A program made the translations under genes and the position numbers. Shown piece by piece: positions 1 through 9,712 of a DNA stretch of 64,000 bases. Each line of letters begins with the position of its first letter. Position 1 is the stretch's first letter. A model generated the notes under the pieces. The model worked only from the letters and a program-made list of their open reading frames with translations, did not search any database and was not told the DNA's origin. The DNA is from Myxococcales bacterium (GTDB taxonomy: Bacteria; Myxococcota_A; Polyangia; Polyangiales; Polyangiaceae), in the NCBI GenBank assembly GCA_016794345.1, contig JAEUKE010000032.1, positions 25,433-89,432 on the forward strand, given 5' to 3'.

Positions 1-1136
<1,136 letters not shown>

Positions 1137-1190
1137 GCCTCCGCGTCACTGAATTGCGCCCAGCGCCACGGAGGGAGAAGATGGGCGCGC

Positions 1191-2219
1191 ATGCCCGAGC
1201 TTCGCCCCCCCGTCGTCGCGCTCGCCGCCCTCGTGCTCTTCGCGGGCGCGACCTCCACGACGGACGCGCGCGCGGACGCCGCAGTCGCGGATCAGCTCTT
1301 CAAGCAGGCGAAGGAGCTGATGAAGGAAGGGAAGATCTCCGAGGCTTGCGAGCGATTCCGCGAGAGCTACGAGACCGACCCCGCGCTCGGCGCGCTCCTG
1401 AACCTGGCCGATTGCCTCGAGCGCGACGGTCGCGTCGCGAGCGCGTACGGTCGTTGGGGCGAGGCCGCCGAGCTCGCCGGCCGCAAGCAGGACGAACGCG
1501 TCACGTTCGCGCGCGAGCGCCGGGACGCGCTGAAGGGCAAGCTCTCGTTCCTCACCGTGCAGGTCTCGGGCTCGAGCGACGGGCTCAGCGTCTACCGCGG
1601 CAACACCAAGCTGACGCCAGGCGCGTTCGGCATCGCGCTGCCCACCGATCCCGGCGAGGCCGTCGTCCAGGTCGTACGCGGTGACGCGGTCCTCTGGGAG
1701 CGCAAGGTCGTCCTCAAGGAGTCCGAGTCGGCGACGGTCCTCGTCGACCTGGGCGAGATCGCCCGGGTCAACCCGCCCCCGGTGAAGAAACGCGTCGACC
1801 AGAAAGAGGGTCGCGGCGACCAGGCCGGAGCCGAGGAGTCGTTCTGGAACCCGCAGCGCATCGCCGGCCTGGCAGTGATGGGTGCCGGCGTCGCCGGCGC
1901 CGCGGTCGGCTTCACCTTCGGCGGGCTCGCGATGGGCAAGTCGGGCGACATCGACGACGGCTGCACGGCCGGCGACACGCGGTATTGCACCCAGGCCGGG
2001 ACGGACGCCGTCGAAGAGGCGAAGACCTTCGCGGACGCCAGCACGTACACGCTCATCGCGAGCGGGATCGTCGCGGCCGTCGGGCTGACGGTCTTCGTCA
2101 CGGCGCCGTCCTCCGCCGCGGAGCTCGACGATCGCGCATCGGCGCCCGCGCTCCGCATCGGGCTCACACCGATCCTCGGCCCCGACGCCGCCGGGCTCGT
2201 GGTCCAAGGGACGTTCTGA
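1191..2219 (+). CDS. Secreted TPR-like protein with C-terminal membrane segments
   Basis: The 342-residue product has a signal peptide (about residues 1-27, ending near TDARA). A helical TPR-like region follows (about 30-100: LFKQAKELMKEGKISEACE and a second helix pair with LLNLADCLERDG). Next is a beta-rich stretch reminiscent of PEGA-type domains (about 120-185). Two glycine/alanine-rich hydrophobic segments lie near 225-245 and 283-305, separated by a short loop with two cysteines. This arrangement is common in myxobacterial proteins encoded beside Ser/Thr kinases. The next gene begins two bases after the stop, so the two are almost certainly translated from one message. The function is not known. 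An envelope scaffold or sensor role is inference. Confidence 0.8.
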   Translation: MPELRPPVVALAALVLFAGATSTTDARADAAVADQLFKQAKELMKEGKISEACERFRESYETDPALGALLNLADCLERDGRVASAYGRWGEAAELAGRKQDERVTFARERRDALKGKLSFLTVQVSGSSDGLSVYRGNTKLTPGAFGIALPTDPGEAVVQVVRGDAVLWERKVVLKESESATVLVDLGEIARVNPPPVKKRVDQKEGRGDQAGAEESFWNPQRIAGLAVMGAGVAGAAVGFTFGGLAMGKSGDIDDGCTAGDTRYCTQAGTDAVEEAKTFADASTYTLIASGIVAAVGLTVFVTAPSSAAELDDRASAPALRIGLTPILGPDAAGLVVQGTF

Positions 2220-2221
2220 TC

Positions 2222-3226
2222 ATGAGAACCGCCGGCCGAGGTCGCCTCCGCTGGCTGCTCGCCTCGTGCGCCGTCGCGGGCTGCGCCCAGGTCCTCGGCC
2301 TCCCCGAAGAAGACGAGCTCAAGAGCGCCGCGCGCGCGTTCTGCAAATGCGACGATCTCACCGAAGCGTGGCCCGGCGAGGCGTGTGAGAGCCACGTCGA
2401 GGGCAGGCTCGTCAGCGCCGACAGCGAGACGCGCCGCGCCTGGCTCGATCTCTTCGAGAAGGAGGGCTGCGAGCAGTGCGACAACGAAGCCGGGCGCGCG
2501 CGCTGCGCCGGGAGCGCGCCGCTCTGCGTGAACACGCTGGGCGCGTGCGGCTCGACGAACGTCTGCTGCCTGGCCGACGGTGACCGGGTCTACTGCGGCG
2601 CGCAGGGCATCTGCGTGGAGGACGCGGCGGGGTGCCTGGAGCCCGACGCCCCTTGCGAGCCGGGCGCGACGGCGTGCTGCGGCGAGGTGGGGCAGCTCGC
2701 TGGTTGCGTCCCCGGCGAGAACGGCTCGGTCTGCGTCGAGAGCTGCAACCCGACCGACGACGGCAACTGCAAAGGGTGCTGCCTCCGTGCCATCCCGGAG
2801 ATCGACGACGTCCCGCAGACCGCAGCCTCTCTCTGCGCGTCGAAGAACACCGACTGCTCGGACTTCTGCAACCTCGACGGCGACGGGACCTGCAAGCAGG
2901 GGCGAGCCTGCATGCCTTTCCCCGTCTATTTCGGGACCGGGCAAGAGGGCTGGATCGACTGGTGTTACCGCAGCTGCGACGTGGCGGCGGGCGAGGTGCT
3001 CGGCTCGGCTTGTACGTCGACCATCCTCGACGCTCCCGACGTGCCGGGGTGCTGCGCGCGCGTCAGCACCAACGGTCAGAGCCCGGCTCCGATCGCGTGC
3101 GCGGTGACGGGCCACGACTGCGCGGACTTCTGCGACCCCGAGGCCCCGGTGCAGACCTGCAACTGCATCCCGGAGGAGGTCGCGCTCACCGACGGCAAGG
3201 TCGTCGTCTACGTCTGCGCGCCCTGA
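2222..3226 (+). CDS. Cysteine-rich lipoprotein
   Basis: The open frame extends further upstream, but the ATG at 2222 is chosen because it gives a lipoprotein signal (LLASCAVAGC, lipidated Cys at residue 21) and sits two bases after the previous stop. The 334-residue mature protein has more than 30 cysteines, many as CC pairs or short CxxC-like spacings (for example GCCLRAI, PGCCARV, TCNCIP). This suggests a disulfide-stabilised exported protein. No enzyme motif is seen. The gene forms a pair with the secreted TPR-like gene, and the two may be parts of one envelope complex (inference). It ends three bases from a convergent glutaredoxin gene. Confidence 0.8.
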   Translation: MRTAGRGRLRWLLASCAVAGCAQVLGLPEEDELKSAARAFCKCDDLTEAWPGEACESHVEGRLVSADSETRRAWLDLFEKEGCEQCDNEAGRARCAGSAPLCVNTLGACGSTNVCCLADGDRVYCGAQGICVEDAAGCLEPDAPCEPGATACCGEVGQLAGCVPGENGSVCVESCNPTDDGNCKGCCLRAIPEIDDVPQTAASLCASKNTDCSDFCNLDGDGTCKQGRACMPFPVYFGTGQEGWIDWCYRSCDVAAGEVLGSACTSTILDAPDVPGCCARVSTNGQSPAPIACAVTGHDCADFCDPEAPVQTCNCIPEEVALTDGKVVVYVCAP

Positions 3227-3229
3227 ACG

Positions 3230-3880
3230 CTACTTCTTCTTCGCGACGCGCTTCTCCGCCGCCTTCTCGATCGCCTCGTTCAGGACAGTCCTGTCATACC
3301 CAACGAGCGTCTTGCCGTCGATGACGAAGGTCGGCATGGTCCCCGCGGGGTTCAACGCCAGGAGCTCCACCTTGTCGGTCGCGCTGGCCTCGACGTCGAG
3401 CTCCTTCAGCGAGTAGCGCCTCGACTTCAGGAACGTCCGGGCCGAGTCGCAGAGCGAGCAGTTGGAGCGCGCGTACATCGTGACCGGGACCGTGCGCTTG
3501 GCCGCCTCGATCTCCTCCTCCGTGGGCTCGGACGCCTGCGCGTCGGCGGTCGGCTTCGACGTGGAGATCGACGGGAAGTCGTCCTGCCGACGCGGCGTCG
3601 GCGTCGGCGCCGGCGCGACCACGTCCGCGGTCGCGGGCCCGTCCGCGGGGCCAATCGGCGCCACCGGCTCTTCCTTCGAGGAGACAAGCCCGCTGAGCCG
3701 CTTCGTCGCCGCGTAGCCGAGCCCCGCGATGGTGAGCACGCCCATCACGACGACGACGATCACCACCGGCAAGTCGCTGCTGGTGGTGGCCGTGGTCGGC
3801 GTCTCCCCTCGCCTGCAGATGACACAGCGCCCGTCGTCGCCGAGGACGAGCCCGTGTGTGGCGCAGCGTCGCGCTTCCAT
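3230..3880 (-). CDS. Membrane-anchored glutaredoxin-like protein with N-terminal zinc-ribbon-like motif
   Basis: The 216-residue product starts at the ATG at 3880; a TTG four codons upstream is the alternative. The N-terminus carries CATH and CVIC, a Cys/His arrangement like a small zinc ribbon. One hydrophobic helix follows (about residues 40-60), then a Pro/Ala/Thr-rich linker. The C-terminal 80 residues have a glutaredoxin/thioredoxin-like fold with the redox motif CSLC and a cis-proline loop (GTMPTFVIDG). With a cytoplasmic N-terminus, the redox domain would face the periplasm, which is unusual for glutaredoxins and suggests a thiol-disulfide role outside the cytoplasm (inference). It converges on the Cys-rich lipoprotein gene with a 3-base gap. 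Confidence 0.85.
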   Translation of the reverse strand: MEARRCATHGLVLGDDGRCVICRRGETPTTATTSSDLPVVIVVVVMGVLTIAGLGYAATKRLSGLVSSKEEPVAPIGPADGPATADVVAPAPTPTPRRQDDFPSISTSKPTADAQASEPTEEEIEAAKRTVPVTMYARSNCSLCDSARTFLKSRRYSLKELDVEASATDKVELLALNPAGTMPTFVIDGKTLVGYDRTVLNEAIEKAAEKRVAKKK

Positions 3881-4014
3881 GTCTCTGCTCAATCTACCGC
3901 AGCCCGCGGCCTGCGGCGAAATTGCCGGGAATCGGTCGCCGAGCGTCGGCGCCGACGAAGCCGACCTCGGCCGACCAAGAGAGCGGGGTTGTGATACTGA
4001 GGGGCAAGGCGTTC

Positions 4015-6060
4015 ATGACCGACTCCGGACGGGACGGAGGTGCGGCGGACCTTCCGTTCGCCGGGTACCTGCTCGAGCGGCGCCTCGCGGTGGGGGGCAT
4101 GTCGGAGGTCTTCCTCGCCCGGCCCCGGGAGAGCGGCCCCTCGGGGCAACGCGTGGTGATCAAACGTCTACTACCGGAGCTCGTCGAGGACGACGCCATC
4201 CGAACGGCGTTCGAGCTCGAGGCCAAGCTGCACGCCGGCGTCCGCCACAAAAACGTCGTCAGCTTCCTCGACTACGGCACGTACGCCGGTGAGCCGTACA
4301 TCGTCATGGAGGTGGTCGAGGGGGTCGACCTGTCCCGGATCATGCGCCGCGCCTCGGCCGAGGGTCGCGAGCTGTCGATCGGGATGAGCGTCTACCTCGC
4401 CCGTGAGCTCTGCGCCGCGCTGGGCTGCGTCCACGGCACACACACGGAGGCCCTCGGGTTGCCCCGGGTGGTGCACCGGGACGTCACGCCGACGAACGTG
4501 CTCGTCTCCACCCGCGGCGAGGTCAAGCTCGCGGACTTCGGCATCGCGCGCTTCCTCGGGCGCGACCCGAGCATCGCCTTGAAAGGTAAGTACGCGTACC
4601 TCGCGCCCGAGCAGGTCTCGGGCGACGAGTTCGATCATCGAGCCGATCTGTTCGCCGTCGGCGTCGTCCTCTCGGAGATGATCATCGGTGGCCCGCTCTT
4701 CCCCGGCGCCGGCCAGCTCGCGGTGCTCTTGGCCATCCGCGACGCGCGGATCGACAGGCTCCGCGCCGTGAGGGACAAGCTACCGGCGGGGCTCTTCGAG
4801 GTGCTCGAGCGAACGCTGGCGCGGGATCCGGCGGATCGATACCCGACCGCCTTCGAGCTCTCGCTCGCGCTGGCGCCGTACGAGCTCCCGTCTCGCGGCG
4901 CCGCCCGAGCCGAGCTCACCGGATGGGTCTCCTATGCGTCCGACTCCGCGTCGGCCGCCAGGCAGCTGGAGGGCGCGGTCCTCGAGACGCGAGCGCTCGC
5001 GGCGGAGGCGCGGCGCGTCGCGATCTCGCGCGAGGACGCGCCGCTCTCCGCGCCTCCGAGCGGGAGGGCGACCCTCCCCGAAGAGCCGGTCGGCTGTCGC
5101 CTGAAACAGGCCGGCACCGCGCGCGAGGTCGGCCTGCCGAAGGTCATCGAGATGCTCGTGACGGGCCAGCTGAGCCCCCAGGACGAGGTCGATCTGGGCG
5201 ACGGATTCCACCCCATCGCGAAGATCGGGATGCTCGCGCGGTATCTCGCGCCCAACACAATCACGACGAAGCGCGTCGAGGGGCCCGGCGTCCCGGACTT
5301 CTTCGGCGAGCTCTCCCCCCACGGCCTCGCGGAGGCGCTCGCGTGGATCGCGCGACGCTGTGAGACCGGCGTGCTCTTCGCGGATCCGAAGGGCCCCGAC
5401 AAGCCTCGAACCGAGCTCTATTTCGCAACCGGCAAGCTCGTGCTCGCGACCTCCAGCGCGCCCTCGACGCTCCTCGGCGAGCACCTGGTCGCGCAGGGCG
5501 TGATCGATCGCTCCGAGCTCGACCTCGCCGTGCTCGTGATGCACCGATACAACGGCCAGCTCGGCGACACGCTCATCGCGCTCGGGCTGGCGGAGCCGCT
5601 CGAGGTCTTCCAGGCGATCAAGAGCCAGGGCCGCGGCCGCGTGAAGGCGCTCTTCGATTGGTCACACGGACAGCTCTCCTTCTACCGGGGCGTGGAGCCC
5701 GCCCGGAACGACTTCCGCCTCGACCTCGACGCCCCCTCGCTGATCATCGCCGGCCTCGAAGAGGCCGAGCGCCCCGAGGCGGTGGAGGAGGCGTGGCGAG
5801 GGCGGGAGACGGAGATCTGGGCCGCCGTCCGCCCCCTTCCGGACTGGACGCGGGGTCAGCATTGGCCGGTCACAATCATCCGGATCCTCAAGGTGCTCGG
5901 CAACGGGAGGACCGTTCGGGACCTCCTGGGGACGTGCCTCACGCCGCAAAACCAACCAACCGGACGCACCCCTTGCGCGGCCGACGTCCTCCGCGGCCTC
6001 TACATCGCCGGCCTGCTCGGCCTCGCCGTCCGCGTAAGTGCTTCAAAATCAATGGGGTAG
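4015..6060 (+). CDS. Ser/Thr protein kinase with GYF_2-like and DUF4388-type C-terminal domains
   Basis: The ATG at 4015 follows a GAGGGGC-type ribosome site and starts just before the kinase domain, so it is preferred to starts upstream; 681 residues result. The kinase domain has a glycine loop (LAVGGMSEVFLA), Lys50 in VVIKRL, a catalytic loop HRDVTPTN at 154-161 and DFG at 174-176. The loop lacks the usual Lys after the catalytic Asp, a substitution seen in a myxobacterial kinase subgroup. No transmembrane helix is seen. Residues about 359-411 resemble a GYF_2 domain, and about 431-569 resemble the DUF4388/PATAN region found in bacterial signalling proteins. It is probably a cytoplasmic kinase whose tail mediates protein contacts (inference). 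Confidence 0.93.
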   Translation: MTDSGRDGGAADLPFAGYLLERRLAVGGMSEVFLARPRESGPSGQRVVIKRLLPELVEDDAIRTAFELEAKLHAGVRHKNVVSFLDYGTYAGEPYIVMEVVEGVDLSRIMRRASAEGRELSIGMSVYLARELCAALGCVHGTHTEALGLPRVVHRDVTPTNVLVSTRGEVKLADFGIARFLGRDPSIALKGKYAYLAPEQVSGDEFDHRADLFAVGVVLSEMIIGGPLFPGAGQLAVLLAIRDARIDRLRAVRDKLPAGLFEVLERTLARDPADRYPTAFELSLALAPYELPSRGAARAELTGWVSYASDSASAARQLEGAVLETRALAAEARRVAISREDAPLSAPPSGRATLPEEPVGCRLKQAGTAREVGLPKVIEMLVTGQLSPQDEVDLGDGFHPIAKIGMLARYLAPNTITTKRVEGPGVPDFFGELSPHGLAEALAWIARRCETGVLFADPKGPDKPRTELYFATGKLVLATSSAPSTLLGEHLVAQGVIDRSELDLAVLVMHRYNGQLGDTLIALGLAEPLEVFQAIKSQGRGRVKALFDWSHGQLSFYRGVEPARNDFRLDLDAPSLIIAGLEEAERPEAVEEAWRGRETEIWAAVRPLPDWTRGQHWPVTIIRILKVLGNGRTVRDLLGTCLTPQNQPTGRTPCAADVLRGLYIAGLLGLAVRVSASKSMG

Positions 6061-6131
6061 CTTCTCGCTCTCCAGCCGAGCCCAGGCGTTGAGTCGTTGG
6101 CACTCCGGGTGCTAGGAGTTCACGCAACGAT

Positions 6132-6713
6132 ATGAAACCTGTGGTCCGGAATCGAAAAGGTGAGTTGGCCGGCCAGGCGGAGACGCTGACCACGGGCGAG
6201 ATGGCCCGCCTGTCGAACAACACGCTCCGGACGGTGCGGTTCTACGAGGAAGCCGGGATCCTGGCTCCCATCGGGCGCACGGAAGGCGGTCATCGCGTGT
6301 TCGAGCGCCACCAGCTCGAGCGGCTGACCCTCGTGACCGACATGCGGGAAGCGGGGCTTTCGCTCGACGAGATCCGCAAGCTCCTCGAGACGAAAGAGAC
6401 GGCTCGAACGGGCGGCGCAGCCGCGGAGACCGCGATCCAGGTCCTGCGCAAGCACATCACCGATCTCAAGGCGAAGATCGAGGTGCTCGGGCGCCTGTCA
6501 CAGGACCTGGAGGAGACCGTGCACGCAGCGGAGGCCTGCCTCGGCTGCAAGGACGCGAGCTTCCCCGCTCAATGCGGCACCTGCGGCCGCGTGGGCAAGA
6601 CCGAGGCGCAGCCTCGCGCGATGCGCGTGCTCTGGTCGCTCAACGGGAAGGCGCAAGCCGAGCAGCCCGCGAACGGCGGCAGCACCGCTGTCAACGGGGC
6701 CAACCGCAAGTAA
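6132..6713 (+). CDS. MerR-family regulator with C-terminal four-cysteine cluster
   Basis: The 193-residue protein has a MerR winged-helix domain starting near residue 20 (TTGEMARLSNNTLRTVRFYEE) and the conserved RTEGGHRVF wing. A dimerising coiled coil (about 95-130) follows. The C-terminal part carries Cys136, 139, 148 and 151 (CxxC-x8-CxxC), a likely zinc or other metal site, or a redox-responsive one. This spacing differs from classic MerR, CueR or SoxR effector sites. The gene lies 9 bases upstream of a GTP cyclohydrolase gene and may regulate it, although no operator could be identified by eye. The effector is unknown. Confidence 0.88.
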   Translation: MKPVVRNRKGELAGQAETLTTGEMARLSNNTLRTVRFYEEAGILAPIGRTEGGHRVFERHQLERLTLVTDMREAGLSLDEIRKLLETKETARTGGAAAETAIQVLRKHITDLKAKIEVLGRLSQDLEETVHAAEACLGCKDASFPAQCGTCGRVGKTEAQPRAMRVLWSLNGKAQAEQPANGGSTAVNGANRK

Positions 6714-6722
6714 GCTCTGCGG

Positions 6723-7292
6723 ATGCCCGACCGGCCTCGCGCGGCGCGCGCCATCGAAGAGTTCTTGCGCGCGCTCGACTACGACATCGATGGCGAGCTG
6801 AAGGAGACTGGCGCACGCGTCGCCGACGCGTGGATCGACGAGCTCGTCGCGGGCGAGAAGGTCGACGTGGCGCGCCTCCTCGAGAGGGGCGCGATCGATC
6901 TGGGGCCTGGCCCACACGGGACGGTCATCCTGCGCGACGTCCACGTCGCGACGATGTGCCCCCATCACCTGCTCCCGGCGCACGGCCGCGCGACAATCGG
7001 CTACCTCCCCGGGCGTCGCGTCGCCGGCATCGGCGTCATCGCGCAGGTGGTGGACGCGCTCGCGCGCCGGCTCACCCTGCAGGAGTCGCTTGGCCGGGAG
7101 ATCGCCCGCTCGCTCCAGGACGGTCTCTTCGCGGAGGGCGCCTTCTGCCGGCTCGTCCTGCACCACACGTGCTTCGCGCTGCGTGGCGAGAAACAACACG
7201 GAGCCGTGCTCGAGACCCTCGCGCTGACCGGGCGCTTCGACGGCGATCTCCGCTTCATGGCTCTGAACCTGGCCCACGGAAGCGCGTCGTGA
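6723..7292 (+). CDS. folE: GTP cyclohydrolase I
   Basis: FolE converts GTP to 7,8-dihydroneopterin triphosphate, the first step of folate and pterin synthesis in the cytoplasm. The 189-residue length fits the family. The zinc-binding Cys79 and neighbouring histidines are in MCPHHLLP, and the second zinc Cys150 is in HHTCFALRG. The conserved helix GIGVIAQVVDALARRL is present. The common family motif begins CEHH, so the Pro in CPHH is a small deviation. The stop overlaps the start of an SDR gene (GTGA), so the two proteins are translationally coupled. A MerR gene lies just upstream. Confidence 0.93.
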   Translation: MPDRPRAARAIEEFLRALDYDIDGELKETGARVADAWIDELVAGEKVDVARLLERGAIDLGPGPHGTVILRDVHVATMCPHHLLPAHGRATIGYLPGRRVAGIGVIAQVVDALARRLTLQESLGREIARSLQDGLFAEGAFCRLVLHHTCFALRGEKQHGAVLETLALTGRFDGDLRFMALNLAHGSAS

Positions 7293-7984
7293 CCGAGCAC
7301 CGTGTCGCCGTCGTCACCGGCGCGGGCCGCGGGATCGGACGCGCGACCGCGATCGCGCTCGCGCGCCGGGGCCTCTCGGTCGCGCTGCTCGGTCGCACGC
7401 AGGAGCACGTCGACGTCACCGCGCTCCTCGTGCAGAACGCGGGCTCGCGCGCCATCGCGCTCGGCTGCGACGTCTCGAGCGCGCGCGAGGTGGGGAGCGC
7501 CGCGCTCGCCGTGCTCGAGAACCTGGGCGTGCCCGAGATCATCGTCAACGCTGCGGGCATCGTCAGGCGAGGCCCGCGCCTCGAGGAGACCGCGCCGGCA
7601 GACTGGGACGACGTCATCGCCGTCAACTTGCGCGGCCCCTACCTCGTGGCGCGCGCCTTCCTCCCGGCCATGCGCGCGGCGAAGCGCGGACGCATCATCC
7701 ACGTCGCGAGCATCTCGTCGACGATCGGCTGCCCCAACAACGCCTCGTACGCCGCCGCGAAATGGGGCCTCCTCGGCCTCTCGAAGAGCCTCGCCGAAGA
7801 GCTGCGGGGCTCGGGCATCGCGTCGATCGCGGTCATGCCCGGGTCGGTCGACACCGAGATGCTGAAGGGCAGCGGCTTCGAGCCACAGATGACGCCGGAC
7901 GAGGTCGCCTCCACCATCACCTACCTCGCGCTCGACGCGCCGGCGGCGATGAACGGGTCGGCGGTCGAGGTGTTCGGTCCCTGA
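7289..7984 (+). CDS. Short-chain dehydrogenase/reductase, coupled to folE
   Basis: The GTG start at 7289 overlaps the folE stop (GTGA). It removes a long, non-conserved N-terminal extension that the open frame would otherwise allow. The 231-residue protein is a classical SDR. It has the nucleotide-binding motif TGAGRGIG near the N-terminus, an NAAG motif, the catalytic Ser in the VASISS strand, and the YAAAK Tyr/Lys pair. SDRs reduce or oxidise carbonyl/alcohol groups with NAD(P). Coupling to folE suggests a pterin substrate, as in FolM or sepiapterin reductase, but the motifs alone do not separate this from FabG-like enzymes. Confidence 0.9.
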   Translation: MTEHRVAVVTGAGRGIGRATAIALARRGLSVALLGRTQEHVDVTALLVQNAGSRAIALGCDVSSAREVGSAALAVLENLGVPEIIVNAAGIVRRGPRLEETAPADWDDVIAVNLRGPYLVARAFLPAMRAAKRGRIIHVASISSTIGCPNNASYAAAKWGLLGLSKSLAEELRGSGIASIAVMPGSVDTEMLKGSGFEPQMTPDEVASTITYLALDAPAAMNGSAVEVFGP

Positions 7985-8017
7985 CCGAGACCAGCGCCCC
8001 GGTGCTACATTTCGAGC

Positions 8018-9703
8018 GTGCCCGACGCCTCGGCGGCTGAGGAGAGGGCGGCTGCGCTCATCGGCCGCGTGCTCTCGGACCGGTACCGCATCGACGCCAT
8101 CGTCGCCTCGGGGTCGATGGGCGCGGTGTATCGCGGCTTCCACCTCCTCACGCGCAAGGAGGTGGCGATCAAGGTCCTCCACCCGGAGACCGAGAACTTC
8201 CCCGAGCTCGTCACCCGCTTCGAGCGCGAGGCCGTCGCGGGCGCGCACATCGATCACCCGAACGTCGCCTCCGCGAGCGACATGGGCACGTTCGACCAGG
8301 GCTCCCATTTCCTCGTCCTCGAGCTCGTTCGTGGCCACACGCTGCGCGACCTCCTCGATCGGGAGGCGCCGCTCCGGCCTTCGCGCGCCCTGCGCATCGC
8401 CAGGCAGATCGCCGCCGGCCTCGGCGCCGCACACGCGCGCGGCATCGTGCACCGCGATCTGAAGCCGCTCAACGTGATGGTGACCGACGGCCCCGACGAG
8501 CGCGTCAAGATCATCGATTTCGGGCTCGCGCGCGTGGAGGTCGATCAGGTCGCCCCGATGGAGGGCCGCGCAGCCGCCGAGCGCGTGAGCACCCCAGGCG
8601 TCGTCTTCGGGACCGTCGCGTACATGGCGCCGGAGGTGACGTCCGGGATGGACGCGATCGACAGGCCCTCGGACCTCTATTCGTTGGGGCTCATCCTGTA
8701 CGAGATGCTGACAGGCCTGCACCCGTTCGAGCACGGGGCGTTCCACGAGGTGATCGCCCAGCACCGCGACAAGCCGCCGCCCTCGCTGCGCGACCGCAAC
8801 CGCGCCGTCTCCGTGCCGCCCGCCATCGAGGCGATCGTGATGCGCCTCTTGGAGAAGGATCCGGCGCAGCGTTACCCCGACGCGGAGTCGCTGCTCCAAG
8901 CGCTCGACGCGGTCATGCCCGAACTCGAGGAGGCCTCCGCGCCCCGCGCGTTCGTCGGGCAAGCCCAGCTCCCGAAGACGTCGCGCCGGAACCTCGCGCT
9001 CGGCGTCGTCGGCGGGGCGTTGCTCGTCGCGCTCTCGATCCTCCTCGTCGCCGCCCTTCGCTCCCGCGACGACGAACCGGTGGCGCCGACGAGCGCGACG
9101 CAGATCGCGACCGCGAGCGCGGCGGAGCCCAGCGCCGCTTCACCCAAGCGCGATCTCGCGGCGGAGCTCCGGGCGGATCTCCTCGCCCAGGCCGCGAAAG
9201 ACGACGCGGACGGCGCCGCCTCCATCCTCGTCGCGCTGGCCGACGCGGACCCGAAGGCGCTCGTCGACGCGAAGATCCGAGCGGCGGCGACCAAGGTCGC
9301 CACCTCGATCGGGGAGCGCGGAGGGGACGACGCGACGCAGGCGTTCTACGCCCTCGCCTACCGCTTCGGATCCGAGGGGCTCGACGTCCTCTACGACCTC
9401 AGCGTCGATCCCGCTCATCAGCGCGCCGCGCGCCGCGCCAGCGCCATCCTCGAGGTGCAGGTGAAGACGGGCCGACCGTCGGCTCCGCTGCGCATCGCGA
9501 TCGAGCTGAAGAAGGCCCCCTGCAAGAAGAAGGCGCTCCTCTTCTCGCGCGCCGCGGCCGAAGGGGACGCGCGCGTGCTCGCGTTGCTCGAGCAGCTCCA
9601 CCCGCCCGGGTGCGACCCGGAGAGCGGAGCGTGCTGCTACGAGCGGCACGTCGGGCTGGAGAAGACGGTGGAGGCGCTGAAGGAGCGCGCCGCAGCGAAG
9701 TAG
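8018..9703 (+). CDS. Ser/Thr protein kinase with transmembrane segment and extracytoplasmic domain
   Basis: This 561-residue Hanks-type kinase starts at GTG 8018. The glycine loop (VASGSMGAVYRG), Lys52 (VAIKVL), HRDLKPLN at 145-152, DFG at 167-169 and GTVAYMAPEV are all present, so it should be active. A single transmembrane helix lies near 325-347. The outer region of about 210 residues is helical and Ala/Asp-rich, resembles tandem helical repeats, and has several cysteines near the C-terminus (PPGCDPESGACCY). This gives the standard layout of inner kinase and outer sensor region. It converges on a peptidase gene with a 9-base gap. The ligand and substrates are unknown. Confidence 0.95.
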   Translation: MPDASAAEERAAALIGRVLSDRYRIDAIVASGSMGAVYRGFHLLTRKEVAIKVLHPETENFPELVTRFEREAVAGAHIDHPNVASASDMGTFDQGSHFLVLELVRGHTLRDLLDREAPLRPSRALRIARQIAAGLGAAHARGIVHRDLKPLNVMVTDGPDERVKIIDFGLARVEVDQVAPMEGRAAAERVSTPGVVFGTVAYMAPEVTSGMDAIDRPSDLYSLGLILYEMLTGLHPFEHGAFHEVIAQHRDKPPPSLRDRNRAVSVPPAIEAIVMRLLEKDPAQRYPDAESLLQALDAVMPELEEASAPRAFVGQAQLPKTSRRNLALGVVGGALLVALSILLVAALRSRDDEPVAPTSATQIATASAAEPSAASPKRDLAAELRADLLAQAAKDDADGAASILVALADADPKALVDAKIRAAATKVATSIGERGGDDATQAFYALAYRFGSEGLDVLYDLSVDPAHQRAARRASAILEVQVKTGRPSAPLRIAIELKKAPCKKKALLFSRAAAEGDARVLALLEQLHPPGCDPESGACCYERHVGLEKTVEALKERAAAK

Positions 9704-9712
9704 ACGGTATCG

